A stretch of 11,853 nucleotides of DNA from Ophiostoma sp. CBS 140.51 (lineage: Eukaryota > Ascomycota > Sordariomycetes > Ophiostomatales > Ophiostomataceae), in the NCBI GenBank assembly GCA_029298735.1, contig JANSLP010000553.1, positions 1 through 11,853 of the forward strand. The letters run 5' to 3'. Positions 1 through 7,087 of this stretch are shown one piece after another (position 1 is the first letter of the stretch; every line of letters begins with the position of its first letter). The notes below the pieces were generated by a model. That model was not told the origin of the DNA. It did not search any database and saw only the letters and a list, made by a program, of their open reading frames with translations. The position numbers were made by a program, and so were the translations under genes.

Positions 1-11
1 AACAAGTTCGA

Positions 12-42
12 TGGACTGGAGACAAGTTGCACTTCCAGTCCA
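12..42. repeat. Inverted repeat at left edge (9-bp arms, 13-nt spacer)
   Basis: TGGACTGGA (12-20) is followed by its exact reverse complement TCCAGTCCA (34-42). The heptamer ACAAGTT also occurs directly repeated at 2-8 and 22-28. As RNA this would form a 9-bp hairpin. It may belong to the 3' end of a gene to the left of the window or be a protein-binding palindrome; nothing in view decides this. Confidence 0.6.
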
Positions 43-557
43 CGGTGTGGAATCGTGTTGAAAAGAGGAAAAAACCATACATAAACATTCTAAAAATCAG
101 TGATAAAAAAAATCCAAATGTGACCAAAACTCTCTTTCCCTATTTATTTCTGTCAGCATAAATAGTAACCCACCCCTTCAAACACTTAAACAAGGTGCGA
201 AGGCAAGTGACGAGTTGCTGTGTACGCACAGGATGGCAGCACAGACATGAAAGCTGGAGAGTGCTTCATAATACCGGATGACAGTGAGGTGACGGGCCTT
301 ATTCTGATGTTTTGCGCACGTATGACAAAAAGTTTCCTACCGTATCTTGTATTCAGACGGAAGACGCGTAACGACAAAACGCCATGACGTGTATAGAATA
401 TATAAAAACTAGCCTTATAGCAGAGGAGCTGTCCGTTGGCCGTCATGACAACAATGATATGCTCTCAAAATTATTATTCAATATTTACTCACTCATTTTG
501 ATCTTGTCTAGAATGGCTATCATATGGTGTCCACTGACGGGATACTTTCCGCTTCCG
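43..557 (+). promoter_or_regulatory. Noncoding upstream region of the PTH11-like gene
   Basis: No convincing gene is seen on either strand. A TATA-like element (TATATAAAA, about 399-407) lies roughly 150 bp before the chosen start at 558, a plausible distance for a core promoter in a filamentous fungus. The reading frame of exon 1 stays open upstream to 384, with further ATGs at 384, 459 and 513. Part of this stretch could therefore be coding if the true start lies further upstream. The assignment as promoter is an inference. Confidence 0.4.
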
Positions 558-2127
558 ATGCTCTCATTTTTTTTATTTTTGTTGACCCCAGCCTCAACGG
601 CTAGCTTTGATGTCAACAATACAACATCAGTATCGATCGCTTTGGCCAACGAGGCCTCCATCCCGTGGCCTGCATGTTCGGTAAGCACAACGCGTGGATG
701 CCCACCAAATTCGAAACACAATACTGACGATTCAGGCCATATGTCTTGAGAAAGCTGCCGCGGAGCTCGCTGTTTCCTCTCTTCCGGAGCTCTGTAATGC
801 CAGCCAAAATGCAACTCTCATCCAGGATGTCGAAAGTTGCCTTATTGCACACTGTTCTCCTGCAGATACTCTAGGTACGATCATGCTCAGCGAAAACCTA
901 ATCTTCATGTACTAATATTCCTCTCCAGACACCATTCGAGCACTTTCCAAACTCTGTGAGTGGCCAGTACGGTCTCGCAGGGGCAGTTTGGTAGCCCTCT
1001 TTGCAATCCAAGTCCCGGCTGTCCTCTTTCTTTTTCTGCGGCTACTTGGGCGTGCAAAACAAGCGGCACGGTTTGCCGTTGATGACTACCTGGTGCTCTT
1101 TTTGACGGTGAGTTATGGCGAGCCTGTAAACACGAGTATATGAAACGATTACTGACGCAAAGGCAGCCCATATTTATCACGTTTCTCATCGTTGGGCAAT
1201 ATGGTATGTCTTCTCAGTTCTTCGAGGTGAAATGGCCTCAAAAAAAAAAATCCGAATCTAACAGTCGCCTTCTCTTCCAGCCACAGTGACCGGCTTCGGT
1301 GTTGACATATGGACGCTGTCAAACGATGCAATCGTCCAAGCTATGACGGTAGGTACATTCACTGAGCACGGAGTTTTGAAAGGTACTGACTATATCAGGC
1401 ATTCTACGTGGATGAGATGCTCTACCTGGTCATCTTGACTCTCATCAAGCTGTCTCTCCTGTTCCTCTATCTTCGCCTGTTTGCACCTCAGGCAACACCG
1501 ACAACGCACGAAGCCCGCCAGTACAGACAGCACTATTGCAACTTTCGAATTACCGTCTTTGTCATTGCCGCCTTCGTCATCTTCTTGGGCATCATTTTCT
1601 TATTTTTGGATGCTTTTCAGTGCCAGCCGGTCGATACGGTCTGGACGCGCTGGACATCCACGTCTCTGATCAAAGACGACCCGTTTACCTGTCTCAATGT
1701 CCACCTCTTGGCCTACGTGGCTGCATCTTTTGGCATCGCTCAAGACGCTGCTATTTTAATCGCACCGTGGCCGCTACTGTTTCTTCTGAGAAAGAGTTTG
1801 GTTCGGCCATCGTCAATGCCGTCGTCGTCAACATTTGCCTCGACTGCCTCAAGATTGACCACCGCCGCCATGGTCACGGCTCTTGCCATGTTTAGTTTGG
1901 GCATCTTTGTGGTGGCAACCAGCTGCATCCGACTACACTTTCTCGCCAACTTTGACGAGACATCACTCAACCCGACCTGGGACAACACCGACAGCCTCAT
2001 CTGGTCCGGTCTCGAAGTGTCGGTGTCAGTGATTGTAATGAGCCTGCCAACAGTGCGGGTGATGGCTCAACAATCATGGCTCAGCTGGAGAGAAAGGTCG
2101 ATGCTGTGGTCAAGCAACAGGTGGTAA
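558..2127 (+). CDS. PTH11-like seven-TM receptor with reduced CFEM domain (six exons)
   Basis: Exons by eye: 558-680, 736-874, 929-1107, 1167-1203, 1281-1348, 1399-2127. Introns are 55, 54, 59, 77 and 50 nt, all GT..AG, and joining them gives 424 residues without a stop. The start at 558 gives a clear signal peptide (about residues 1-16); in-frame ATGs at 513 and 459 are possible alternatives. Residues 36-97 match a CFEM domain (Cys 40, 44, 61, 76, 81, 97), but the usual third and fourth cysteines and the Asp between them are absent. Seven hydrophobic segments follow at about 107-127, 141-159, 189-210, 233-252, 284-312, 339-356 and 382-399. Family landmarks are DDY (139-141), GFGVDIW (164-170), Cys 257 and 280, and a conserved aromatic/KLS/YLRLF stretch near 191-210. 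Members of the PTH11 family are fungal GPCR-like surface sensors; Magnaporthe Pth11 acts in host-surface sensing. The cytoplasmic tail is only about 25 residues, short for the family. A further 3' exon is not excluded. The ligand is unknown. Confidence 0.85.
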
Positions 2128-2362
2128 TATGTCACGCATGGCGACTTTCTGTCACAGCTCAACCATTGCGCCGTATTTCACGCGGTGGAGGATTCGTTAA
2201 ACTGGCAATAGTAAGAGCTAGAAAACAGCGTTGACAACACTGCGTTTCTCTTGCATCGACGGATGTTTTCGAACATGGAAATGGCGCAACTGAAGATTTA
2301 AGAGAGTGTGAATAGAAAGAATGGCAAAAGTCGAATACAATCTGAGCTTGAAAAGAAAGAAG

Positions 2363-2368
2363 AATAAA
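2363..2368 (+). terminator. Possible poly(A) signal of the PTH11-like gene
   Basis: AATAAA lies 236 nt after the stop codon at 2127, within a plausible 3' UTR length. Fungal poly(A) signals are degenerate, so this is only the best textbook match. Confidence 0.35.
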
Positions 2369-2768
2369 AACACATATCCAGTCATAGAACCGGAAAAGCG
2401 GACCCGATGCAGCTGGAGGACCCGGTATCTGCATGACGGAATATCCTATTGCAGACGGCCATGGATAATATTTCCAAATACGGCAACGTCTAGCTGTAAT
2501 CGCCGTGATTGTCCTGGCAATGTTTGCCTGCGGTTGACAAGGAAAGTTGTTCGAGAAAAGGCGAGGAAGGAACGATGATGCAGTGAGGTATGCTCGGCGA
2601 CTTTTGCCATTTACAGCCCAGGAACGGTGTATTCGCCGAACAGCGCCGTAGAATGCGGAGATGCAAAAGGCTTCAATTTTACACAGGTCAATGAATCTCT
2701 TTGCAATTTTTTTATGGCAAACGGACTTTTGCATTTTAACAAATCTCCTCACTAAATTGATTGGCCCA

Positions 2769-2803
2769 GTCACACCTTGTTTTGTCACACCATCAGCCTG
2801 ATG
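2769..2803. repeat. Direct octamer repeat abutting a 13-nt palindrome
   Basis: GTCACACC occurs at 2769-2776 and again at 2784-2791, 15 bp apart. The second copy runs into CATCAG-C-CTGATG (2791-2803), a perfect palindrome with one central base. It lies about 420 bp before the DUF2470 start, so a regulatory role is possible but not shown. Confidence 0.5.
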
Positions 2804-3059
2804 TGATCCCTCAGCCTTGCCAATTCTCATGCGCCATCGCTAATTTTCTCTCCAAATTGACTTCCACGGTCGTTCTTTCCCACTAAAAAAACAGCTGCCG
2901 ATGTGCTCCGAGAGATCGTCCCCCACATGCATTTTCCTGTCGGGATGAGAATGGGGAAGGCACCGCCAAGCGCACCCCACCTTTAGAGGTGCCATAGCTC
3001 TGGCCTAAACGGAAAGAAGCGATTCCACAGGAGCTCCCTCAGCTCCTCCCCTCGTGGTC

Positions 3060-3076
3060 CGTCCGTACTACGGACG
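3060..3076. promoter_or_regulatory. 17-nt perfect palindrome with CCG-N5-CGG core
   Basis: The arms CGTCCGTA (3060-3067) and TACGGACG (3069-3076) are exact reverse complements around a central C. The core is an everted CCG-N5-CGG, the general form bound by fungal Zn2Cys6 dimers. It lies about 145 bp upstream of the DUF2470 ATG, where an upstream activating site or the transcribed leader would be. The binding protein cannot be named. Confidence 0.55.
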
Positions 3077-3218
3077 TACAAATACTTTCCGTCCCCCTCG
3101 GCCTCCAGCCAACCCCTTCCCACCTTTCGACATCACCAAGTCAATTGAGATAATTGAGCCCTTTCCCTTACCTAGTCCACCTACACCGCTCTCTCTTCAT
3201 TCCTTTACCACCGCCATC

Positions 3219-3998
3219 ATGACGACCATCGACGCCAAGTCCAAGCAGGCCACCATGGGCCACATGAACCGCGAGCACAGCCTTGACCTCGGCCTCTATC
3301 TGCGCTTCGTCAACGGCCTTTCTGCCAAACAACTCGCCGCCGAGGGCGCGCCTGAGCTCGTCGACATTGACCTGAAGTCGCTCTATATCCGCACCGCCAC
3401 CACGGGCACCGTCCACGTCGTCCCCCTCAACCCGCCCATGGCGGCCTGGAACGATCGCCGCCAGCGTTTGATCGACCTTGCCATGGATGCCCGGAAAGCC
3501 TTTGGTGTGCCCCTGCCGGATCACGGCGCGCCGCCTGCAGCTGCCTCTGCTGGTTCTCCAGCTGGCACCGCCGCTGACAAGCAGTTTGTCCCTTTTGACC
3601 CTCCTGGCGCGTTTGACCTCCTCGTCATGTTCGGCGTCGTCCTCTACTTTGTGCTGTGCGGTCTCATGTACGCCGGCCGCGACGAAGTCACCTCGAACAC
3701 CTGGGCCAAGGCTCTGGGTGCGGTCGGCATCACGGAACGCAACTTTATTTTCGGCGGCGCCGGCGGCTTCCGTCTGATGCTGCGCCTGACCGCTCTGCCC
3801 ATTCTAGCCATCCACGTCGCCGAGACCTGGTGGATGGCCCGTACCCGCCTGCACCCCCGCGGCATGAAGGTGCTGTCGCTGCACGGCCTGCTGTGGTCGA
3901 GCCTGACTTTCCTGATCGGCTTTGGCTCTTTTATCCGGTTCGACAAGCTGGCCCGGAAGCAGGCCCGGAAGGCTGCGGGTGCGACGAAGAAGCACTAA
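3219..3998 (+). CDS. DUF2470 protein with C-terminal three-helix membrane domain
   Basis: An intronless gene of 259 residues. The start at 3219 has A at -3; the next in-frame ATG (3255, Met13) sits in an even better context, GCCACCATGG, so both could be used. Residues about 12-93 match DUF2470, with the signature HMNREH at 15-20. This fold is found at the C-terminus of HugZ/ChuZ-type haem-degrading proteins and in some plant chloroplast proteins, but the partner PNPO-like barrel is absent here. An Ala/Pro-rich linker (about 104-122) leads to three hydrophobic helices at about 132-152, 183-205 and 218-241. The pattern IHVAE (198-202), then LLW..LTF..GFGS (224-237), resembles DUF4499/TMEM254. 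The tail is strongly basic (KLARKQARKAAGATKKH). The likely location is an intracellular membrane, with DUF2470 on one face. The biochemical function is unknown, and a link to haem or flavin is only family inference. Stop 3996-3998. Confidence 0.9.
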   Translation: MTTIDAKSKQATMGHMNREHSLDLGLYLRFVNGLSAKQLAAEGAPELVDIDLKSLYIRTATTGTVHVVPLNPPMAAWNDRRQRLIDLAMDARKAFGVPLPDHGAPPAAASAGSPAGTAADKQFVPFDPPGAFDLLVMFGVVLYFVLCGLMYAGRDEVTSNTWAKALGAVGITERNFIFGGAGGFRLMLRLTALPILAIHVAETWWMARTRLHPRGMKVLSLHGLLWSSLTFLIGFGSFIRFDKLARKQARKAAGATKKH

Positions 3999-4329
3999 AT
4001 GGGCAATCGTGGTGAAAAGAAAATTAAATAGACGAAAAAGGCAAAAGATAAAGCTTTGGCTAGTTTTAATACGGTGTGATGCTCTACCCTGAACCTTTTG
4101 GTACTCCCATCCCCTCTCTTGTTTTCGCGTGATTACACACGATCGTCGCCATCCCTCTCTCTGTATTTATTCTCACGACCAGCGTCCCTACTTGTATGAA
4201 TATAACTTTTGAAACCACTTATTTTCTCATTTTCAAAAGCAACGATCTCATTATGAACCATCCTTCGCTAAAATAATACCAGTTCTCCAACACACTCAAT
4301 CTCTTTCCTGTACTGTCAACAGTCTACCC
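3999..4329. other. Convergent 3' intergenic segment
   Basis: The 331 bp separate the stop codons of two convergent genes (DUF2470 on plus, DUF7136 on minus). No gene is seen. It holds both 3' UTRs, which may overlap. The plus-strand AATTAAA near 4021-4027 is a weak poly(A) candidate for the DUF2470 gene. Confidence 0.6.
4166..4171 (-). terminator. Possible poly(A) signal of the DUF7136 gene
   Basis: TTTATT on the plus strand reads AATAAA on the minus strand, about 160 nt beyond the stop codon at 4330. The distance is reasonable for a fungal 3' UTR, but no transcript evidence is available here. Confidence 0.4.
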
Positions 4330-5235
4330 CTACAGATACACAAGCCAGCCAACTGCTGCCAGCAGCAGAGCCGACTCGAGGAGAGATGACTGCCGGCCCA
4401 GAATTGCCGATGCACCACCGTTCTTCTTGGGTGCTGCAGACCCAGACGAGTTGCCAGCCGAGGTCGACGCGTTGACGGCCGCCGCAATGTTGGACGCTGT
4501 CGCCGCGTCCAGACGTGCCGCACATGGGTTCGGCGACGGCCGCAACACTGGCATCACTGCACATGACGATACCGTCCGCGTGTCGGTACCATTGTCGTGT
4601 TTCCCATGCTTGTGCTTGGTCTCCTGTGTTCTCGTCACATTTTGCACGGCCGTCACGTTGTACGTCACCGCATTGCCGCTGCTCGCGGAGCACAGCGTGC
4701 TGTTGGCCGCGTCGGCGGCGGCAGCAGCCACCAGGTCGGGTGCCGCAGCGTTTGGGGTTGTCGTAATGTGAATAAGGCCCGCGTTCTTGGGGTTGTTGTC
4801 ATCGCTATCACTGTCGGCACTGGCTGAACAGTTGGATGCCAAAATGGCCCAACTGATCGTCCAGTCCGTCGGCGTCGTGCCCTGTAGCTTGTCCGTGGCA
4901 AAGTGCCAGTAGAACGTGGAGGGCGCATTGGGTGCAAAGCTGGCGGCGTTGGTGCTGTTGCTGGCATTGAGGGCGGCCAGGTGTTCGAGGTGAAGCAGGC
5001 TACGCGACGAGTTGAGCAGCAGCACCTCGACAAACAGGTCCAACGAAGCAGCGGCGGGTGCGTTTTGGATGGCAAACACTACGGGGAACTTGGGGCCGGG
5101 GCGGAAGGAGGAGCCGTTGCGGGGGAAGACGAGGTCGATTTCGACTGTGGCTGGCAGGGTTGGGTCAGCGACGACGGCCGGGATGGCCAGCTGGAGCAGG
5201 GCGGCGCCCGCCAGGAGCATGCCGTGAGAGAACAT
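4330..5235 (-). CDS. Secreted, probably GPI-anchored DUF7136 glycoprotein
   Basis: An intronless gene of 301 residues. The start at 5235 was chosen because it begins a signal peptide (about 1-23, ending AVVA); Met6 (5220) would also work, and the frame is open upstream to 5412 without such a signal. After cleavage, the segment VEIDLVFPRNGSSF (31-44) followed by FPVVFAIQN (50-58) is the hallmark of DUF7136, a domain of ascomycete extracellular proteins of unknown function. The protein has four cysteines (136, 182, 225, 238), enough for two disulfides, and ten N-glycosylation sequons (N75, 90, 93, 135, 178, 193, 199, 215, 255, 262). An acidic DSDSDD patch sits at 141-146. A small-residue region (about 256-275) leads to a hydrophobic C-terminus (285-301) with no cytoplasmic tail, as expected of a GPI signal. 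The likely location is plasma membrane or cell wall. It is transcribed divergently from the GH72 gene across the 4.1 kb gap. Function unknown. Confidence 0.85.
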   Translation of the reverse strand: MFSHGMLLAGAALLQLAIPAVVADPTLPATVEIDLVFPRNGSSFRPGPKFPVVFAIQNAPAAASLDLFVEVLLLNSSRSLLHLEHLAALNASNSTNAASFAPNAPSTFYWHFATDKLQGTTPTDWTISWAILASNCSASADSDSDDNNPKNAGLIHITTTPNAAAPDLVAAAAADAANSTLCSASSGNAVTYNVTAVQNVTRTQETKHKHGKHDNGTDTRTVSSCAVMPVLRPSPNPCAARLDAATASNIAAAVNASTSAGNSSGSAAPKKNGGASAILGRQSSLLESALLLAAVGWLVYL

Positions 5236-5420
5236 TCTGTGACGATATGATGTGAAAGATGAGTACAAAAGACTGTTGGCTCTCGAGCAATATATTTGAG
5301 TTTTGGTTTTCCTTTGAACCGTTGGCTTGGCGTTTGTACAAGTCTGGGGGACGGGGATATATAAGGTAGGAGGGACAGCAGGCAAGAAAAGAAAAGGACC
5401 AAAAAGAGGCAACCTTGTAT
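5236..5420 (-). promoter_or_regulatory. Proximal promoter and leader of the DUF7136 gene
   Basis: Two TATA-like sites read on the minus strand: one within 5357-5364 (about 122 bp upstream of the ATG) and one within 5289-5296 (about 55 bp upstream). The farther one is better placed for a core promoter with a normal leader. This is inferred from position and composition only. Confidence 0.35.
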
Positions 5421-5611
5421 ATGAAGGTCAATTTCGGCGGGAGCAATATCAATATATTCTTCTCGTGAAGGATCAAAAAGGAGTCAGGGATGAGTGAAAA
5501 AGGAGGCGGCGGCGGCACTGGCTAAAACGGGAAAGAAAAAAGCATTGGCAATGCTCAGAAGCATCGTGCTCAGCGGTTGGATATTTACTCGATTAAATGC
5601 CAGGCAAGTTC

Positions 5612-5660
5612 CCTCGCTTGCTCAGCGCCGCCGTGACACGCTGGCTGCGGCGTAGCGAGG
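5612..5660. repeat. Two-part GC-rich inverted repeat
   Basis: The outer arms CCTCGCT (5612-5618) and AGCGAGG (5654-5660) and the inner arms CGCCGC (5626-5631) and GCGGCG (5647-5652) are each perfect and nested. The apical part contains CGTG-A-CACG (5632-5640). RNA from here would fold into a bulged hairpin with 13 pairs; as DNA it could be a multi-dimer binding site. It stands out as GC-rich within an AT-richer gap. Confidence 0.5.
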
Positions 5661-5743
5661 CAGACGACGAGGGATGAACAGTTGAAGAACAGCCTTATAC
5701 GCCTCCAAGCATCATCGTGAAAGCTGGCAGTGCATTCTGCATA

Positions 5744-5765
5744 GACACGATTTGGACACGATCTG
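5744..5765. repeat. 11-bp tandem repeat, two copies
   Basis: GACACGATTTG (5744-5754) is followed directly by GACACGATCTG (5755-5765), differing at one base, and a third copy begins with GAC. The 11-bp period puts both copies on nearly the same face of the helix. Confidence 0.55.
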
Positions 5766-5913
5766 GACCACAGTAGACCGTTCCAGCCGACATGTCAACA
5801 ATATGCTCACCCGAGGATCAGGAAACGCAATATATGCGGAGATGCACGATGAGGGCACAAAAGCCCTGTTGGTTAAAGGGATCCGCCCGGTCAAAGCATG
5901 CGCTGGCAGGCGT

Positions 5914-5923
5914 TTCGGCCGAA
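5914..5923. repeat. 10-bp palindrome TTCGGCCGAA
   Basis: A perfect palindrome with an inverted CGG/CCG core and no spacer. It is one of several CGG/CCG-containing palindromes in this gap. No regulator can be assigned. Confidence 0.4.
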
Positions 5924-6387
5924 GAGGGTGTGTCTTGTTCTGCCTAGAATGTTCTTATTGTTCCTTCTGGTCGGAGCTATGTTGACTCTGTCGATATTCA
6001 TTTGTTTGATTTCCTTATTTTCCGATCCTATTTAATCTATTTGCTGTGTTTCATAGGGCACAGCCTTTCACATCCCGTCTTTGTCAAGGCCAGTCGTCCA
6101 CAAGAATAGCATCGACTGCAGAGCGATGAAGGTGGCACAGCAAAAATACGGAGAAGAAGACAAGTAGCAAAGACATCACAAACACGAGAAAAGGAAAAGA
6201 GCGAGGCGGACCGGGTAAATATGGTAGGCAGACAAACAATAAATATTCAGAGAAAATTCAAAAGAAAGCCAAGAGCATAAAGATCGAACATATGATTGTC
6301 ATATCTGAGAATCTACTGTGCGATATGTCCTCGACTTACCCCGGATAATGTATGAGTCTCAACCCGGCCAGACTGATGTGATGAACA

Positions 6388-6397
6388 CGGAGCTCCG
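6388..6397. promoter_or_regulatory. Palindrome CGGAGCTCCG (CGG-N4-CCG)
   Basis: A perfect 10-bp palindrome with inverted CGG half-sites spaced by 4 bp, the general format for Zn2Cys6 dimers. The particular spacing does not identify a known factor to me. Confidence 0.4.
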
Positions 6398-6495
6398 AGC
6401 AGCCTTCGGTTCCGGCACGATGTAGTTGCCAAGAGGTGAAGTCGTTTGCTCAGTATGTGGTTATTTTTGTTCTCATCATACCTCTTATATTTTAT

Positions 6496-6535
6496 CCACC
6501 TTGGCCACCTTGGCCGTTCTCGGCCTTATTTGGCC
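6496..6535. repeat. Tandem 9-mer and four helically spaced GGCC blocks
   Basis: CCACCTTGG is repeated back to back (6496-6504 and 6505-6513). GGCC occurs four times, at 6503-6506, 6512-6515, 6522-6525 and 6532-6535, with steps of 9, 10 and 10 bp. Such near-helical spacing would place all four on one face of the DNA. It may be a clustered binding site or a decayed minisatellite. Confidence 0.55.
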
Positions 6536-6603
6536 ATGCATCTATCGAGGCGATCGGCGGGTAATAGGTGCGGCACTGCCTCTCTTGGGGGAAGGTGCAA
6601 TCT

Positions 6604-6623
6604 GCGCATCGTCGGCGCATCGT
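6604..6623. repeat. 9-bp direct repeat with 2-bp spacer
   Basis: GCGCATCGT occurs at 6604-6612 and identically at 6615-6623, an 11-bp period. It lies about 80 bp from the GGCC cluster. Confidence 0.55.
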
Positions 6624-6669
6624 TTTAGACCCTGAAATTTTATTTCGATCACCCTTTCTCAGTGATGAT

Positions 6670-6773
6670 CACGTGTGCTGTGACGTTACTTGAGCATCAA
6701 AGAATTTCACACGACAACAAGCAAAAGGCTCGGAAGTAAAATCAAAGAAAAGGCCCAGCCTTCCGCACACGTG
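6670..6773. promoter_or_regulatory. Two E-boxes in inverted nonamers, plus a CRE-like half site
   Basis: CACGTG occurs at 6670-6675 and 6768-6773. The first lies in CACGTGTGC (6670-6678) and the second in its reverse complement GCACACGTG (6765-6773). TGACGTTA (6681-6688) next to the first resembles a bZIP/CRE half site. CACGTG is the classical target of fungal bHLH factors such as Pho4/NUC-1 or Cbf1-type proteins. Binding is inferred only from sequence. Confidence 0.45.
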
Positions 6774-7053
6774 CTGAGGGATTGCCGTGCGGAGTGGCGG
6801 GTAGAAATATTCATTCCCACCGATAATACGCCACCCGCTTTTTTCGTGCCATTTTCTCATTTTCCCTTTTCGAGGATGACATCTCACGATCCTTTGCGAC
6901 GTTTTACGAGGAGAGACGTTAGGCTGTAATCAGGGAGACCGTGTCTGTTGATCCTGGTATGCTGGTCTGTTGCTTTGATTTTGCTTCCTTTTGCCCATTC
7001 TCTTTCCCATCTTTCCTTCATTCTTTTCACTTTCACCTCTGCAAAACTCTACT

Positions 7054-7071
7054 TGGAATAACCATATTCCA
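7054..7071. promoter_or_regulatory. 18-bp perfect inverted repeat TGGAATA-N4-TATTCCA
   Basis: The 7-bp arms (7054-7060 and 7065-7071) are exact reverse complements around ACCA. Each arm contains GGAAT/ATTCC, close to the CATTCY site of TEA/ATTS-domain regulators such as AbaA/Tec1, although the flanking base differs. It could bind a homodimer. Confidence 0.45.
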
Positions 7072-7087
7072 TCTGAAAAAAGCAGCC

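Larger units (their letters stand above)
2128..3053. other. Intergenic region, no gene seen
   Basis: Reading frames here are short or lack family features. The longest, on the minus strand at 2159-2830, has no recognisable domain and no codon bias. The left part is probably the 3' UTR of the receptor gene. The right part (about 2760-3218) is the promoter and leader of the DUF2470 gene and carries the repeats listed separately. Confidence 0.6.

Noticed and set aside
1161..1166. Alternative 3' splice site at 1162 for receptor intron 3
   Set aside because: It would shift the frame and replace the second membrane helix by a polar peptide; the acceptor at 1166 gives the hydrophobic helix.
1204..1264. 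Alternative 3' splice site at 1264 for receptor intron 4
   Set aside because: Reading on from 1265 meets a stop (TGA) within 14 codons and loses the GFGVDIW motif; the acceptor at 1280 restores both.
2159..2830. Minus-strand frame of 223 codons
   Set aside because: No recognisable domain, no codon preference, and it lies across the probable 3' UTR of the receptor gene and promoter of the DUF2470 gene.
3984..3998. Possible KKXX ER-retrieval signal at the end of the DUF2470 protein
   Set aside because: The lysines lie at -2 and -3 from the C-terminus, so they do not fit KKXX or KXKXX.
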